DNA from: RPQJ01 sp036277615 | Lineage (GTDB): Bacteria; Pseudomonadota; Gammaproteobacteria; Steroidobacterales; Steroidobacteraceae | Assembly: GCA_036277615.1 (NCBI GenBank) | Contig: DASUMQ010000277.1 | Coordinates: 1 to 24,660, forward strand | Reading direction: 5' to 3' | Length of the DNA: 24,660 nucleotides | Shown: in pieces, positions 8,179 to 16,030 of the stretch | Layout: every line of letters starts with the position of its first letter | How positions within the stretch are numbered: the first letter of the stretch is position 1 | Position numbers and translations under genes: made by a program | Notes under the pieces: model-generated | Database searches by the model: none | The model's input: the letters and a program-made list of their open reading frames with translations, nothing else | Told to the model about the DNA's origin: nothing

Positions 8179-9537
8179 ATGAAGTCGCATTCGACCCTCG
8201 CCGCGTGCGCTGTCGCTCTCGCGCTCTCGGCGCAGGTGCAGTCGCTGCCCGCAGCGGACGTCACGGCCGTCGGGGCAGCGTCGCCATACGTCCCCGACTC
8301 CGGCAACGTCGCGATCCACTGCGGTCGACTGATCGACGGCGTCACGGAGGGCGTGCGCAAGGACGTCACCGTCGTGATTCGCGCGGGACGCATCGCCGGG
8401 GTCGAGGCCGGCAAGCGGATCCCCAGTGGTCTTCCGGTGCTCGAGTTGTCGCGCTACACGTGCCTGCCGGGGCTGATCGACATGCACACGCACCTGGCCG
8501 ACAGCCCGGGCTCGACCGCCGACCTGAGCGTCTATTACCGCCGCACGCTCGAGCAGCAGGTCGAGCTCGGGCGGGAGAACGCACGCGTCACGTTGCTCGC
8601 GGGCTTCACGAGCGCGCGCGACGTCGGCACGTACATCGGCTGGGCCGACAAGGCGCTGCGCGACGAAATCGACGCCGGCCGGGCCGCGGGCCCGCGCATG
8701 CAGGTTTCCGGCTTCTACCTGACGGTTCCGGGCGGCGGTGGCGACCTCGTGATTCCCGGCCACCCCGAATCGAGCATTCCGGCCATCGTGCGGCAGGGCG
8801 TCGCGCGCGGCCCCGACGCGTTCGCGCGCAAGGCACAGGCAGCGGTCGACGGCGGTGCGGACGTGCTCAAGGTCATCGCCTCGGGCGCGGTGCTCGCCTA
8901 CGGCGGTGTGCCGGGTGAGCCGGAGATGACGCCGGAGGAGCTGGCAGCGGTCACGAAGGTGGCGCACGCCGCGGGCCGGAAAGTCGCGGCCCACGCGCAC
9001 GGTGCGCGTTCGATCAAGGAGGCGATCCTCGCCGGCGCGGACACGATCGAGCACGCCTCGTTGATCGACGACGAGGCGATCGCGCTCGCGCGCAAGCATG
9101 GCGTGGCCCTGTCGATGGACGTGTACAACGGCGATTACATCGACACCGAGGGGCGCGAGCAGGGCTGGCCCGAGGAATTCCTGCGCAAGAACCTCGAGAC
9201 GACCGAAGCGCAACGCCAGGGTTTCACGAAAGCGCACGCGGCAGGCGTCGACATCGTCTTCGGCACCGACGCGGCGGTGTTTCCGCACGGGCTCAATGCG
9301 CGCCAGTTCCCGATCATGGTGCAGCGTGGCATGAGCCCGATGGAGGCGATCCAGTCGGCGACGTCGGTGGCTGCGCGTCACATGGGCCGCGAGCGGGACG
9401 TCGGCAGCCTGCAACCGGGGCGCTACGGCGACCTGGTCGCGGTCGAGGGCGACCCGCTGGCCGACATCGCCAGGCTGCAGGACGTCGCGGTGGTCGTGAA
9501 GGGCGGGCTCGCGTTCAAGCTGCCGGCGCGGGACTGA
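8179..9537 (+). CDS. Secreted amidohydrolase (Xaa-Pro dipeptidase / imidazolonepropionase-like)
   Basis: This 452-residue protein starts with a signal peptide (about 1-22, MKSHSTLAACAVALALSAQ), so it is probably periplasmic. The amidohydrolase metal centre is intact. DMHTHL gives His103 and His105, Lys231 in VLKVIASG is a candidate carboxylated lysine, HAHG gives His272 and His274, IEHAS gives His292, and FGTDAA gives Asp364. The C-terminal G..ADLV..EGDPL-like strand (YGDLVAVEGDPLADI) matches the composite beta-sandwich domain. Members of this COG1228-like group hydrolyse cyclic amides, dipeptides with C-terminal proline or similar amide bonds. The exact substrate is unknown. The stop is followed within 2 nt by the next gene's GTG, suggesting an operon with the metallo-hydrolase and ABC genes. 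The ribosome site is weak. Confidence 0.9.
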   Translation: MKSHSTLAACAVALALSAQVQSLPAADVTAVGAASPYVPDSGNVAIHCGRLIDGVTEGVRKDVTVVIRAGRIAGVEAGKRIPSGLPVLELSRYTCLPGLIDMHTHLADSPGSTADLSVYYRRTLEQQVELGRENARVTLLAGFTSARDVGTYIGWADKALRDEIDAGRAAGPRMQVSGFYLTVPGGGGDLVIPGHPESSIPAIVRQGVARGPDAFARKAQAAVDGGADVLKVIASGAVLAYGGVPGEPEMTPEELAAVTKVAHAAGRKVAAHAHGARSIKEAILAGADTIEHASLIDDEAIALARKHGVALSMDVYNGDYIDTEGREQGWPEEFLRKNLETTEAQRQGFTKAHAAGVDIVFGTDAAVFPHGLNARQFPIMVQRGMSPMEAIQSATSVAARHMGRERDVGSLQPGRYGDLVAVEGDPLADIARLQDVAVVVKGGLAFKLPARD

Positions 9538-9538
9538 C

Positions 9539-10396
9539 GTGACGGCGGACTTTCACGCCGCGGCGTGTACCGGAGCTGCGACGCGGCTCGCGCCGAACCT
9601 GCAACGCATCGTCGCGCCCAACCCCGGCGCGCTGACCGGTCCCGGCACCAACACGTACGTGCTCGGCACCGGCGCTGCGCACCTCGTGATCGATCCGGGA
9701 CCGGACGACGCGAACCATCTGGAGCGCATCCTGCTGGCGGCCGGTGGAGGCATCGCGCAGATCCTCTGCACGCACTCCCATCCGGACCACTCGCCCGGCG
9801 CCGCGGCACTCGCGCGTCGCACCGGCGCGCCGGTGCGCGGGCGGCCGCCGCCCCGGGACGATTACCAGGACCTGACGTACGTGCCGGACGCGACCATCGA
9901 GGACGGCGACGTGTTCGAAGTGCCCGGCGCAACCGTGCGTGCGCTGCACACGCCCGGGCACGCGTCGAACCACGTCTGCTTCCTGCTCGAGCCGGAGGGG
10001 TGGCTGTTCACCGGCGATCACCTGATGAATGGTTCGACGGTGGTGATCCTGCCGCCCGACGGGTCGATGCGTCTGTACCTCGAGTCGCTGCGCCGCCTGC
10101 GCACGTTGCCACTGACGGCGCTCGTGCCCGGGCACGGGGCCGTCATGCCCGACGCGCTCGGCGAGGTCGAGCGCGTGATTGCGCATCGGCTCAGGCGCGA
10201 GGCCAGGGTGATCGACGCGTTGCAACGACAGGCTGGGCCCGCGACGGTCGAAGCACTGGTGGCCGAGGTCTACGACGACACGCCCGTGTCCCTGCACGGG
10301 CTTGCGCGGCATTCGCTGCTCGCACACCTGCAGAAGCTCGACGAGGAAGCACGCATCGGACGCGACGGCGAGCGGTGGACCTGGCTCGGACCCTGA
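9539..10396 (+). CDS. Metallo-beta-lactamase-fold hydrolase (LACTB2-like)
   Basis: This 285-residue protein has the MBL-fold signature THSHPDHS (His79, His81, Asp83, His84). Further ligands are His141 in HTPGHASNH, Asp160 in FTGDH and His199 in VPGHG. A C-terminal helical region (about 205-285, with EALVAEVYDD and ARHSLLAHLQKLDEE) resembles the winged-helix tail of LACTB2/glyoxalase-II-like proteins. It likely binds two metal ions and hydrolyses a thioester, phosphodiester or similar bond; the substrate is not readable. The start is GTG at 9539, 1 nt after the amidohydrolase stop. The stop overlaps the next ATG (TGATG at 10394), indicating translational coupling. No signal peptide is seen, so it is presumably cytoplasmic. 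Confidence 0.88.
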   Translation: MTADFHAAACTGAATRLAPNLQRIVAPNPGALTGPGTNTYVLGTGAAHLVIDPGPDDANHLERILLAAGGGIAQILCTHSHPDHSPGAAALARRTGAPVRGRPPPRDDYQDLTYVPDATIEDGDVFEVPGATVRALHTPGHASNHVCFLLEPEGWLFTGDHLMNGSTVVILPPDGSMRLYLESLRRLRTLPLTALVPGHGAVMPDALGEVERVIAHRLRREARVIDALQRQAGPATVEALVAEVYDDTPVSLHGLARHSLLAHLQKLDEEARIGRDGERWTWLGP

Positions 10397-11922
10397 TGCG
10401 CGCCCGCAAACGCTCGCGGGCACTCGCGTCGGTCGAGTTGCGGGACTGCAGTGTCCGGCTCGGCCGCCACTGGGCGCTGCGCGACGTGTCCTTCCTGTTA
10501 CGGACGGGCGAGCGCTGGCTGCTGCTCGGGCCCAATGGTGCCGGCAAGACGGTGCTGCTCAAGCTGCTGCGGGGCGACGTGTGGCCCACGCCGACGGGAC
10601 GCGAATCGAGGCGCTACGTGTTCGCGGACGGACATACCGACACTCAGCCGCTCGATGCATTCGACCGCATCGCCTACCTGGGCCCGGAAAAGCAGGATCG
10701 CTACGAGCGTCACGATTCGACGCTGACCGTGGCGCAGGTGGTGCTCACCGGCTTCGACGACTCCGACTTTCCGCTTCGACCGGCCACGGCACCGCAGCGC
10801 AGGCGCATCGACGAAATGCTCGGGCGCGTCGGCCTGCGGGGAGTGGCGACCAGACGACTGCTGACCCTCTCGTACGGCCAGCGACGCCGTGCGCTGCTCG
10901 CGCGCGCGCTCGTGCGACGACCGGACGTGCTGCTGCTCGACGAAGCCCTGAACGGCCTCGATGCGAGCGGACGGCGCACGTTCCTGCGCGCGTTGCGGCG
11001 AGCGTTGCCGGCGCGCGCGGCGTGGGTGCTGACCAGTCATCGGCGCGCCGATGCGCGCGAGGTCGATGCGACGCGCCTTGCGACGATGGCGCACGGACGC
11101 CTCGAGCTTGCCGTGCCGGTCGCGCCGGGGACCGACGCTCGATCGGGCGGCGCAACGCCGATCTGCGGACCCGTATCGTCGCCCAGCCACGCCCACCAGC
11201 CGCGCGGTCGCAGGTCGCTGTTCCGCCTCGAGCGTGCCGCCGTCTATCGCGAGGGACGACCCGTGATCGGCGCATTCGACTGGACCCTCGTCGAGGGCGA
11301 GCATTGGTACGTGCGCGGTGCGAACGGCTCCGGCAAGTCGACGCTGGTCATGCTCGTTTACGGCGATCTCTGGCCGGGCCACGGCGCGACGCTCGAGCGA
11401 CGCTGGGCGGCGGTCGAGGACTGGAAACGCCGCGTGGGGCTGGTTTCGCCCGAGCTGCAGGCGCGGTATGCCGCCACGGGTTGCACCGTGCGCGACATCG
11501 TCGCGTCGGGCCTGCACGACAGCATCGGACTGAACGACGTCGCCACGGCGTCGGAATCGCGGCGCGTAGGACGCGACCTCGCACGCTGGGGGTTGCGCGA
11601 ACTCGCGGATCGGTGCGCGCGCGAGCTTTCGTACGGGCAACTGCGCCTGGTGCTGGTGGCGCGCGCATTCGTGCGCCGTCGCCGGCTCTACCTGCTCGAC
11701 GAGCCGTTCGACGGTCTCGATGCGGAGGCTCGCGTTCGCGTGCGGGCCCGGCTCGACACGGCGGTCCGGGACGAAGGCGCGACGCTCGTGATCGCGTCGC
11801 ACCACGTGGACGACGTACCTGACTACGTGCGTCGCGAACTGGCGCTGCGTCGCGGTCGCGCGCCGGTCGCCACCGTCAGACCGGCAGCGCTGCCTCGTAC
11901 ACGATCACGGCGTCGCCCGTGA
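10396..11922 (+). CDS. ABC protein with two fused ATPase domains (ModF-like)
   Basis: This 508-residue protein contains two nucleotide-binding domains and no membrane segments. Domain 1 has Walker A GPNGAGKT (45-52), signature LSYGQRR (from 158), Walker B VLLLDEA (178-184) and H-loop TSHRR (His215). Domain 2 has Walker A GANGSGKS (308-315), signature LSYGQLR (from 411), Walker B LYLLDEP (431-437) followed by FDGLD, and H-loop SHH (His469). Size, twin domains and the LDEPFDGLD element match the ModF/PhrA-like group, whose role in molybdate biology is poorly defined. An EttA/Uup-type factor is less likely because the characteristic inter-domain linker is absent. The start overlaps the preceding stop (TGATG). 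The 3' end overlaps the convergent PhzF gene by 47 bp. No permease or binding protein lies nearby. Confidence 0.85.
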   Translation: MRARKRSRALASVELRDCSVRLGRHWALRDVSFLLRTGERWLLLGPNGAGKTVLLKLLRGDVWPTPTGRESRRYVFADGHTDTQPLDAFDRIAYLGPEKQDRYERHDSTLTVAQVVLTGFDDSDFPLRPATAPQRRRIDEMLGRVGLRGVATRRLLTLSYGQRRRALLARALVRRPDVLLLDEALNGLDASGRRTFLRALRRALPARAAWVLTSHRRADAREVDATRLATMAHGRLELAVPVAPGTDARSGGATPICGPVSSPSHAHQPRGRRSLFRLERAAVYREGRPVIGAFDWTLVEGEHWYVRGANGSGKSTLVMLVYGDLWPGHGATLERRWAAVEDWKRRVGLVSPELQARYAATGCTVRDIVASGLHDSIGLNDVATASESRRVGRDLARWGLRELADRCARELSYGQLRLVLVARAFVRRRRLYLLDEPFDGLDAEARVRVRARLDTAVRDEGATLVIASHHVDDVPDYVRRELALRRGRAPVATVRPAALPRTRSRRRP

Positions 11923-12787
11923 CCCGTACGCCCGTCGCACGCTTGCCGCTCGAGGACACGGTGACCTCGACCTGGCCGGGTCGATCCACAAAGGCGCCCT
12001 GGTTTCCGACGAACGAGGCCCTGCCGTGGACAGGTTGCAGCAGCCCGTGATGCAGCAGGTAGACGCCGAGCATGCCGTGTGCATTGCCGCTGACGGGGTC
12101 CTCGGGTACGCCGAGCACGGGCGCGAACATGCGCGACTCGGTCGTCATCGGATCCGAGCCCGGCGTAATCGCGAACACGAAGAACCCGTCGGCGCCGACG
12201 TGCGGCGTCAGTTGCACGAGACGGTCCATCCTGGGTTGCAGCGAGGCGAGCGAGTCGGGCGATTGCAGGCCGATCAGAAGCCGCGAATTCGCCTTGCTCA
12301 ACACCTGTACGGGGCACGCGGGGTGCAGGCTCGAGGAGCTGATGCCGAGCGCATCGAGCACCGGCGCGAGCCGCTCCTCCGGCACGACCGGGCCGAACGT
12401 CGCGGGTGTCTGGTCGATCGAGACGCGCAGCGCCGGCGCGTCACCGCTGATTTCGACTTCGACGATGCCGGCCTGGGATTTCTGGCGCACCTTGCCGCGC
12501 GGCACGCCGTCGACCATCGCACGGACGTAGTGGGCTGCGACGGTGGCATGACCGACGAAGCCGACCTCGCGGCGCGGCGAGAAGAAGCGGATCTCGACGT
12601 CGTAGTCGGGGGAATCCGAGGGGAAGACGAACGCGGTCTCGATGCCGCCGAGTTCGCGCCCGATGCGGCGCATCGCCCGCTCGTCGAGCACCTCGGCGTC
12701 GAGCACGACGGCCGCGGGATTGCCGCAGAAACGCGTGCGGGTGAAAGCATCCACCAGGTACAGGCGGCACTTGCGCTGCTGGGTCAT
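11876..12787 (-). CDS. PhzF-family isomerase/epimerase-like protein
   Basis: This 303-residue protein begins with the family hallmark YLVDAFTRTRFCGNPAAVVL. It also has the catalytic glutamate in GIETAFVF (Glu50), FFSPRREVGFVGHAT (His80) and VPEDPVSGNAHG (Asp230). These fit the two-lobed diaminopimelate-epimerase-like fold of PhzF/YddE proteins. PhzF isomerises a dihydro-hydroxyanthranilate in phenazine synthesis, but most relatives outside phenazine clusters have unknown substrates. No other phenazine genes are present, so a phenazine role is not claimed. The ATG at 12787 best matches family N-termini. In-frame starts at 12820 and 12850 add 11-21 residues without better ribosome sites. The gene is divergent from the thiamine operon; its 3' end overlaps the ABC gene. 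Confidence 0.88.
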   Translation of the reverse strand: MTQQRKCRLYLVDAFTRTRFCGNPAAVVLDAEVLDERAMRRIGRELGGIETAFVFPSDSPDYDVEIRFFSPRREVGFVGHATVAAHYVRAMVDGVPRGKVRQKSQAGIVEVEISGDAPALRVSIDQTPATFGPVVPEERLAPVLDALGISSSSLHPACPVQVLSKANSRLLIGLQSPDSLASLQPRMDRLVQLTPHVGADGFFVFAITPGSDPMTTESRMFAPVLGVPEDPVSGNAHGMLGVYLLHHGLLQPVHGRASFVGNQGAFVDRPGQVEVTVSSSGKRATGVRVTGDAVIVYEAALPV

Positions 12788-12875
12788 CCGGTACGTCCAG
12801 GAAACGTTGAAGGTTCGCATTAGTGCCGGAACCGGGTCCTGCGTCAACACGCGGGCGCCGCAGCGCGTCCTCCGC

Positions 12876-12881
12876 TATACT
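12876..12881 (+). promoter_or_regulatory. Probable -10 box of the thiamine operon
   Basis: TATACT matches the sigma-70 -10 consensus at five of six positions and would place the transcript start near 12888, exactly at the first base of the riboswitch P1 helix. No convincing -35 box is seen 16-18 bp upstream. Confidence 0.5.
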
Positions 12882-12887
12882 CCGCGT

Positions 12888-12999
12888 CACCTTGGGGTGG
12901 CCTGACTCGGCCTGAGATGTCGACCGCAGCCGCGCGACGGCCTGCTCATCGACGAACCCGTCGAACCTGATCCGGTTAGTACCGGCGTAGGGAGCAGGT
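12888..12999 (+). ncRNA. TPP riboswitch (THI-box) upstream of the thiamine TBDR
   Basis: The conserved THI-element is present in order. P1 is ACCT (12889-12892) pairing with AGGT (12996-12999). P2 is GGGT (12895-12898) with ACCC (12956-12959). P3 is GGCC-TGACTC-GGCC (12899-12912), followed by the invariant CTGAGA (12912-12917). A variable P3a arm is closed by GTCGA/TCGAC (12919-12953). Then come GAACCTGAT (12963-12971), P4 CCGGT-TAGT-ACCGG (12972-12985) and CGTAGGGAG. This binds thiamine pyrophosphate. The Shine-Dalgarno sequence of the next gene (GGAG 12991-12994, AGG 12996-12998) lies inside the conserved 3' strand and P1, and the ATG is at 13001. Ligand binding should therefore block translation directly, without a separate expression platform. 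Confidence 0.95.
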
Positions 13000-13000
13000 A

Positions 13001-15139
13001 ATGCCGTCTCGCGCACGCACGCTTCATACCGAGTCCAATCCGCGCCCCCGCCGGTACCCGACGTTCGTGCTGCGGGCGGTGCTCGTCGCAGGCGTGGCCG
13101 GCGGTCACGCGACTTCGATCGCGGCCGTCCCGCCGACGTCCGTCGTCGACGAACTCGAGGAGATCGTCGTGACCGCGTCGCTGCGCAGGCAGACGACCAC
13201 CGAAATCGCCGGCAGCACGACGGTGCTGTCCGACGAGACGCTCGCGGCGGCGGGGCTGCAACACTTCGAGGACGTGCTCGGACTCGTGCCGAACCTGAAC
13301 TGGTCGGGCGGCAGCTCGCGGCCGCGGTTCTTCCAGATGCGCGGCATCGGTGAGCTCGAGCAGTACCAGGGCGCACCGAACCCGTCGGTCGGATTCCTGA
13401 TCGACGAAATCGACTTGAGCGGCGTCGGCATGCCGGCGACGCTGTTCGACGCCGAACAGGTCGAGGTGCTGCGCGGCCCACAGGGCACCCGGTACGGCGC
13501 GAACGCGCTCGCGGGCCTGGTCAAGGTCAAGACGCGCGACCCGACCACGACACCGGAGTTCAATGCGGAAATCACCGGCGCCGACTACGACACATGGTCG
13601 GCGGGGCTGGTCGCGGGCGGCGCGCTCGGTGACGACGGTTCGTCCTGGCGTCTCGTCGGGCAGCGCTACGAGAGCGACGGCTTCCAGCACAACGCGTACC
13701 TCGGACGCGACGACACCAACGGGCGCGACGAGACGACGCTGCGGGGCAAGCTCAGGCTGGAAATGCCCGCAACGTGGCGTGCCGACGTCGCCGCGCTGTA
13801 CGTCGACCTCGACAACGGTTACGACGCGTTCAGCCCGGACAACTCGCGGCGCACGCTGGCGGACCGTCCCGGGCGCGACGCGCAGCGCACGCGTGGTTTG
13901 TCCGCCGTGCTCGAGGGACCGCTCGGCGCCTATTCGTTCAGCAGCACCACCGCGCACGCGCGTTCGGACAGCGTCTACAGCTTCGACGGCGACTGGGGCA
14001 ACGATCCTTACTGGGGCGAATACGCGCCGTACGATTATTACTCCAGCTACGCCCGCGAGCGTTCGACGCTGACGCAGGACCTGCGGTTGGAGGGCAGTTC
14101 CGGCGACGTGCTCGACTGGGTCGCGGGCGCGTACCTGCTGCGACTCGCCGAGGACTCGCTGCAGCGCGACTTCTTTGCGCAGGAGCCGCTTCGCGCGCCG
14201 CTCGAGACCGAATACACCGCGACGAGCCTCGCAGGGTACGGGGAGGCCGAGTGGCGCTTCACGACCGGCCTTGCACTCACGGCAGGCCTGCGCGTCGAGA
14301 CGCGCACTGCAGATTACGCGGACTCCGACGGCGCGCGTTTCGATCCACGCGACACGATGCTCGGCGGGCAGCTCTCGCTGCAGGGCGCGCTGGGCGCGAC
14401 GTCCCACTGGTATGCGACGCTTGCGCGCGGCTACAAGGCCGGCGGCTTCAACATCGGTCAGTTCGTGCCGGACGAACGGCGCCAGTTCGCACCGGAGTAC
14501 CTCTGGAACGCCGAACTCGGTGTCAAGTTCGGCGGCATGGACGGGCGCGTGCAGGGCGAACTCGCACTGTTCCACATGTGGCGCGAAGACCAGCAGGTCG
14601 CGACCTCGTTCCAGCTCGACCCGGGCGACCCGTTGTCGTACGTGTTCTACACCGACAACGCGGCCAAGGGCCGTAATTTCGGCCTCGAGGCGTCGGCCTC
14701 GTGGCGGCCGCTCGATCGGCTCACGCTTGGCGCGTCGCTGGGGCTGCTGCACTCCGAGTATCTCGGCTACCGGTACGGCGAGCGCGACCTCGACGGTCGT
14801 GAGCAGGCGCATGCTCCGGGGTGGCAGTACTCGTTGTCGGCACAGTGGGGCGGTGACGACGGCTGGATGGCCCGCGCCGACCTGAGCGGCAGCGACGCCT
14901 TTTACTTCGATGCGAGTCACGACCGGCGCTCGGAGCCGTACGCTCTGCTCAACCTGAAGGCCGGCTACGCGCGAGGCGCGTGGTCGGTGTACGCCTGGGC
15001 GCGCAACGTGACCGACGAGGACTACGCCGTGCGCGGTTTTTACTTCGGCCTGGAGCCGCCCGACTACGCCAACGAACTGTACGTCCAGCGCGGCGACGCG
15101 CGCCTGGTCGGCGCGACGCTGCAGTATCGCTGGCGCTGA
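13001..15139 (+). CDS. TPP-riboswitch-controlled TonB-dependent receptor, predicted thiamine transporter
   Basis: This 712-residue TBDR has an atypical basic N-terminus, then a hydrophobic signal stretch (about 20-43). A TonB-box-like EEIVVTA follows at 53-59, then a plug with VEVLRGPQGTRYGANALAGLVKVKTRDP, then a barrel ending ATLQYRWR. The receptor-specific 'RGYKAGGFNIGQF' strand is present. Outer-membrane uptake of thiamine or its phosphates is inferred from the TPP riboswitch immediately upstream and from the thiamine genes that follow; the protein alone would not reveal the substrate. The ATG at 13001 is fixed by the Shine-Dalgarno sequence embedded in the riboswitch. The next gene starts 31 nt after the stop with no terminator between, so one mRNA is likely. 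Energy would come from TonB-ExbB-ExbD encoded elsewhere. Confidence 0.92.
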   Translation: MPSRARTLHTESNPRPRRYPTFVLRAVLVAGVAGGHATSIAAVPPTSVVDELEEIVVTASLRRQTTTEIAGSTTVLSDETLAAAGLQHFEDVLGLVPNLNWSGGSSRPRFFQMRGIGELEQYQGAPNPSVGFLIDEIDLSGVGMPATLFDAEQVEVLRGPQGTRYGANALAGLVKVKTRDPTTTPEFNAEITGADYDTWSAGLVAGGALGDDGSSWRLVGQRYESDGFQHNAYLGRDDTNGRDETTLRGKLRLEMPATWRADVAALYVDLDNGYDAFSPDNSRRTLADRPGRDAQRTRGLSAVLEGPLGAYSFSSTTAHARSDSVYSFDGDWGNDPYWGEYAPYDYYSSYARERSTLTQDLRLEGSSGDVLDWVAGAYLLRLAEDSLQRDFFAQEPLRAPLETEYTATSLAGYGEAEWRFTTGLALTAGLRVETRTADYADSDGARFDPRDTMLGGQLSLQGALGATSHWYATLARGYKAGGFNIGQFVPDERRQFAPEYLWNAELGVKFGGMDGRVQGELALFHMWREDQQVATSFQLDPGDPLSYVFYTDNAAKGRNFGLEASASWRPLDRLTLGASLGLLHSEYLGYRYGERDLDGREQAHAPGWQYSLSAQWGGDDGWMARADLSGSDAFYFDASHDRRSEPYALLNLKAGYARGAWSVYAWARNVTDEDYAVRGFYFGLEPPDYANELYVQRGDARLVGATLQYRWR

Positions 15140-15170
15140 GAATCCATCGCCACCTGCCGGGAACAACACC

Positions 15171-15428
15171 ATGCGCACTGCTGTCGAGATCAGCCTCTAC
15201 CCGCTGGACGCTGATTACGTACCGCCGATCAAGGACTTCATCCAGCGGCTCAACGTCCATGCCGGGCTCACCGTCGTCACCAACGCGATGAGCACGCAGG
15301 TCGCGGGCGAACACGAGCTCGTCTTCGCGGCGCTCGAGCAGGAGACGCGCCGCACCTTCGAGGCGGATCGGCGCGCGGTGTTCGTCATCAAGGTCCTCGG
15401 CGGCCAGCCCACGTCGAACGAGTCCTGA
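15171..15428 (+). CDS. YkoF/MTH1187-like thiamine-binding protein
   Basis: This 85-residue soluble protein resembles the UPF0045/MTH1187/YkoF ferredoxin-like fold family. The opening strand VEISLYPLD is followed by helix IKDFIQRLN, a strand turning through GLTVVTNAMSTQVAGEH, helix ELVFAALEQETRRTF and strand AVFVIKVLGG. YkoF of Bacillus binds thiamine or its pyrimidine moiety, and other family members carry 'thiamine-binding' names. No signal peptide is present, so a cytoplasmic role is inferred, as a ligand buffer, a chaperone between the transporter and kinase, or a sensor. The position between the riboswitch-controlled receptor and PnuT supports a thiamine role. The ribosome site is weak (CGGGAA). 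The next gene starts 2 nt after the stop, so translational coupling is likely. Confidence 0.8.
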   Translation: MRTAVEISLYPLDADYVPPIKDFIQRLNVHAGLTVVTNAMSTQVAGEHELVFAALEQETRRTFEADRRAVFVIKVLGGQPTSNES

Positions 15429-15430
15429 GC

Positions 15431-16030
15431 GTGGCCGACGCGGTCGTCGCGGCGATCGCCGCGGTCACGCCTCTCGAGTGGCTCGCGGTCGCGCTCGCGA
15501 TCGCTTACCTGCTGCTCGCGATCCGCCAGAACGCCTGGTGTTGGGCGTTCGCGATCGCCAGCTCGGCCCTGTATTTCACGGTGTTCCTGCGCGCCGGCCT
15601 GGTCATGCAGTCCGCGCTGCAGGTCTTCTTCATCGGGATGGCGGTCTACGGCTGGCGACAGTGGCGCGGCACGGCCACGCGTGCACCGGCACCGATCCGG
15701 CGGTGGCCGGCGCGGCGCCACGCGCTGGCACTGCTTGCCATCGGCCTCGCGACGCTGGTCAATGGCGCGCTGGTCGGACACGAGGGCGCAGGCTTCGTGC
15801 CGTATGCCGACGCGGGCGTCGCCTGGGCCAGCGTGCTCACGACGTGGCTCGTCGCGCGCAAGCTCATCGAAAACTGGCTCTACTGGATCGTGATCGACGT
15901 CGTGGCCGCGGCGCTCTACGGATCGCAGGGGCTGCACGCGACCGCGGCGCTCTACGTGCTCTACGCGGCGCTGGCGGTACGCGGCTACCTGTCGTGGCGC
16001 CGCGAGGCGGTCTCGTCCGCGCATGCCTGA
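15431..16030 (+). CDS. pnuT: PnuT-type thiamine transporter (PnuC/NiaP-like fold)
   Basis: This 199-residue integral membrane protein has about seven hydrophobic segments. It carries the PnuC-family hallmarks: an early RQNAWCWAFAIASSALYF helix (from 32), the W..W pair in AVYGWRQW, and the diagnostic ENWLYWIVIDVV helix (147-158) near the C-terminus. PnuC members facilitate uptake of vitamin-like substrates. The PnuT branch is assigned to thiamine through TPP riboswitches and linkage to thiamine kinases. That same linkage is present here, so thiamine is preferred over nicotinamide riboside. The start is GTG at 15431, 2 nt after the preceding stop. The 3' end overlaps the kinase start by 8 nt (ATGCCTGA), indicating coupled translation and supporting transport followed by phosphorylation trapping. 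Confidence 0.88.
   Translation: MADAVVAAIAAVTPLEWLAVALAIAYLLLAIRQNAWCWAFAIASSALYFTVFLRAGLVMQSALQVFFIGMAVYGWRQWRGTATRAPAPIRRWPARRHALALLAIGLATLVNGALVGHEGAGFVPYADAGVAWASVLTTWLVARKLIENWLYWIVIDVVAAALYGSQGLHATAALYVLYAALAVRGYLSWRREAVSSAHA

Noticed and set aside
9565..10395. Extension of the ABC protein frame upstream to 9565.
   Set aside because: It overlaps the whole MBL-fold gene in another frame and is arginine-rich shadow sequence; the ATPase domain starts after the ATG at 10396.
11876..12787. PhzF as evidence of a phenazine biosynthesis cluster.
   Set aside because: No phzA/B, D, E or G homologue is nearby, and PhzF-family proteins are widespread outside phenazine pathways.
12887..15178. 763-residue minus-strand frame opposite the thiamine TBDR.
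   Set aside because: It is antisense to a gene with clear plug and barrel motifs. Long antisense frames are expected at this GC content, and it has no recognisable domain.
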